A stretch of DNA of 15,362 bases from Gammaproteobacteria bacterium (GTDB lineage Bacteria; Pseudomonadota; Gammaproteobacteria; Pseudomonadales; Azotimanducaceae), in contig QIDL01000526.1 in NCBI GenBank assembly GCA_003228415.1, positions 1 through 15,362 on the forward strand, given 5' to 3'. The notes below the pieces were generated by a model that was not told the DNA's origin, made no database searches, and saw only the letters and a list, made by a program, of their open reading frames with translations. The translations under genes were made by a program, and so were the position numbers. Position 1 is the first letter of the stretch. Each line of letters begins with the position of its first letter. This document shows, one piece after another, positions 15,086 to 15,362 of this stretch.

Positions 15086-15089
15086 TCCT
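15086..15089 (-). promoter_or_regulatory. Shine-Dalgarno deciding the TTG start of secE
   Basis: AGGA on the minus strand, 8 nt before TTG (15077-15075). Only 6 nt separate it from the encoded CCA end of tRNA-Trp, so the whole untranslated leader of secE after tRNA maturation would be about 18 nt. No ATG is available in frame downstream before the first membrane segment. Confidence 0.6.
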
Positions 15090-15095
15090 GTCATC

Positions 15096-15171
<76 letters not shown>

Positions 15172-15252
15172 AATCTATCGTTCTGTTCGAGAGTGTCAGC
15201 AAGTACTCACTTACCGAATTCTTTCCGGATCCAGACGCTTTTTAATGAGCGC
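15172..15252. other. Non-coding stretch before tRNA-Trp, no convincing promoter
   Basis: No gene is supported here. On the minus strand CTGACA with TAGATT at 16-nt spacing looks like a promoter, but the -10 would touch the tRNA 5' end and start transcription inside the tRNA, so it cannot serve the tRNA; it could at most serve secE. The promoter for tRNA-Trp is therefore probably outside the window or weak. Confidence 0.4.
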
Positions 15253-15362
15253 CCACCCCGGTGTTTACGGTTGCCAACCGTCGGCTCACTCCTTGATACT
15301 CGTCACCACCCCAGCCCCGACGGTTGCGAACCGTCGGCTCATTCCTTGATACTCGTCACCAC
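15253..15362. repeat. 53-bp tandem repeat, at least two copies, continuing past the window edge
   Basis: CCACCCC recurs at 15253, 15306 and, cut by the edge, as CCAC at 15359, exactly 53 bp apart. Positions 15267-15309 and 15320-15362 are 43-bp copies differing at only two bases. The stretch next to the tRNA (15253-15266) is a diverged copy of 15306-15319. Each unit has an inverted repeat: ACGGTT GCC AACCGT in the first and GACGGTT GCG AACCGTC in the second, giving 6 and 7 pairs with a 3-nt loop. The family is not one I recognise, and total copy number is unknown. Confidence 0.9.

Noticed and set aside
15253..15362. CRISPR array
   Set aside because: The 53-bp units are nearly identical throughout; there are no unique spacers between conserved repeats and no cas genes.

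Overview
The window is one face of a bacterial chromosome carrying the translation/transcription core cluster. Every gene I can support lies on the minus strand. Read in the direction of transcription (from high to low coordinates) the order is tRNA-Trp, secE, nusG, rplK, rplA, rplJ, rplL, rpoB, rpoC, rpsL, rpsG, fusA (cut by the window edge). Protein signatures point to a gammaproteobacterium: the RpoC metal, catalytic and trigger-loop residues fall at the same numbers as in E. coli, and SecE has three membrane segments. In E. coli the rpoBC and str operons are far apart, whereas here they are contiguous, as in many other gammaproteobacteria. Genus or species cannot be told from this sequence.

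Layout. At 15172-15362 there is no gene; its outer part (15253-15362) holds a 53-bp tandem repeat with a hairpin in each copy that runs off the window. At 15096-15171 is tRNA-Trp with an encoded CCA end, followed after only 18 nt by secE (best start a TTG at 15077) and directly by nusG. Between nusG and rplK lie a candidate promoter with a GC-rich discriminator and a leader that resembles the 23S rRNA binding site of protein L1. rplK and rplA overlap by one base (TAGTG). The 303-nt gap between rplA and rplJ folds like an L10 autoregulatory leader. rplJ, rplL, rpoB and rpoC follow; rpoC starts with TTG behind a strong Shine-Dalgarno. The 197-nt rpoC-rpsL gap contains a very good sigma-70 promoter for the str genes. 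rpsL, rpsG and fusA complete the window, with a stable 12-bp hairpin between rpsL and rpsG where S7 acts in E. coli.

Functionally the cluster makes the L11/L1/L10/L12 ribosomal stalk proteins, S12 and S7 of the small subunit, elongation factor G, the two largest RNA polymerase subunits, the transcription factor NusG and the SecE translocon subunit. These products couple transcription, translation and protein export. Control is expected to be by growth rate or stringent response at the promoters and by feedback of L1, L10 and S7 on their own mRNAs. The coding content is ordinary; the less expected items are the repeat array beside the tRNA, the two TTG starts (secE, rpoC) and the RNA structures between genes.
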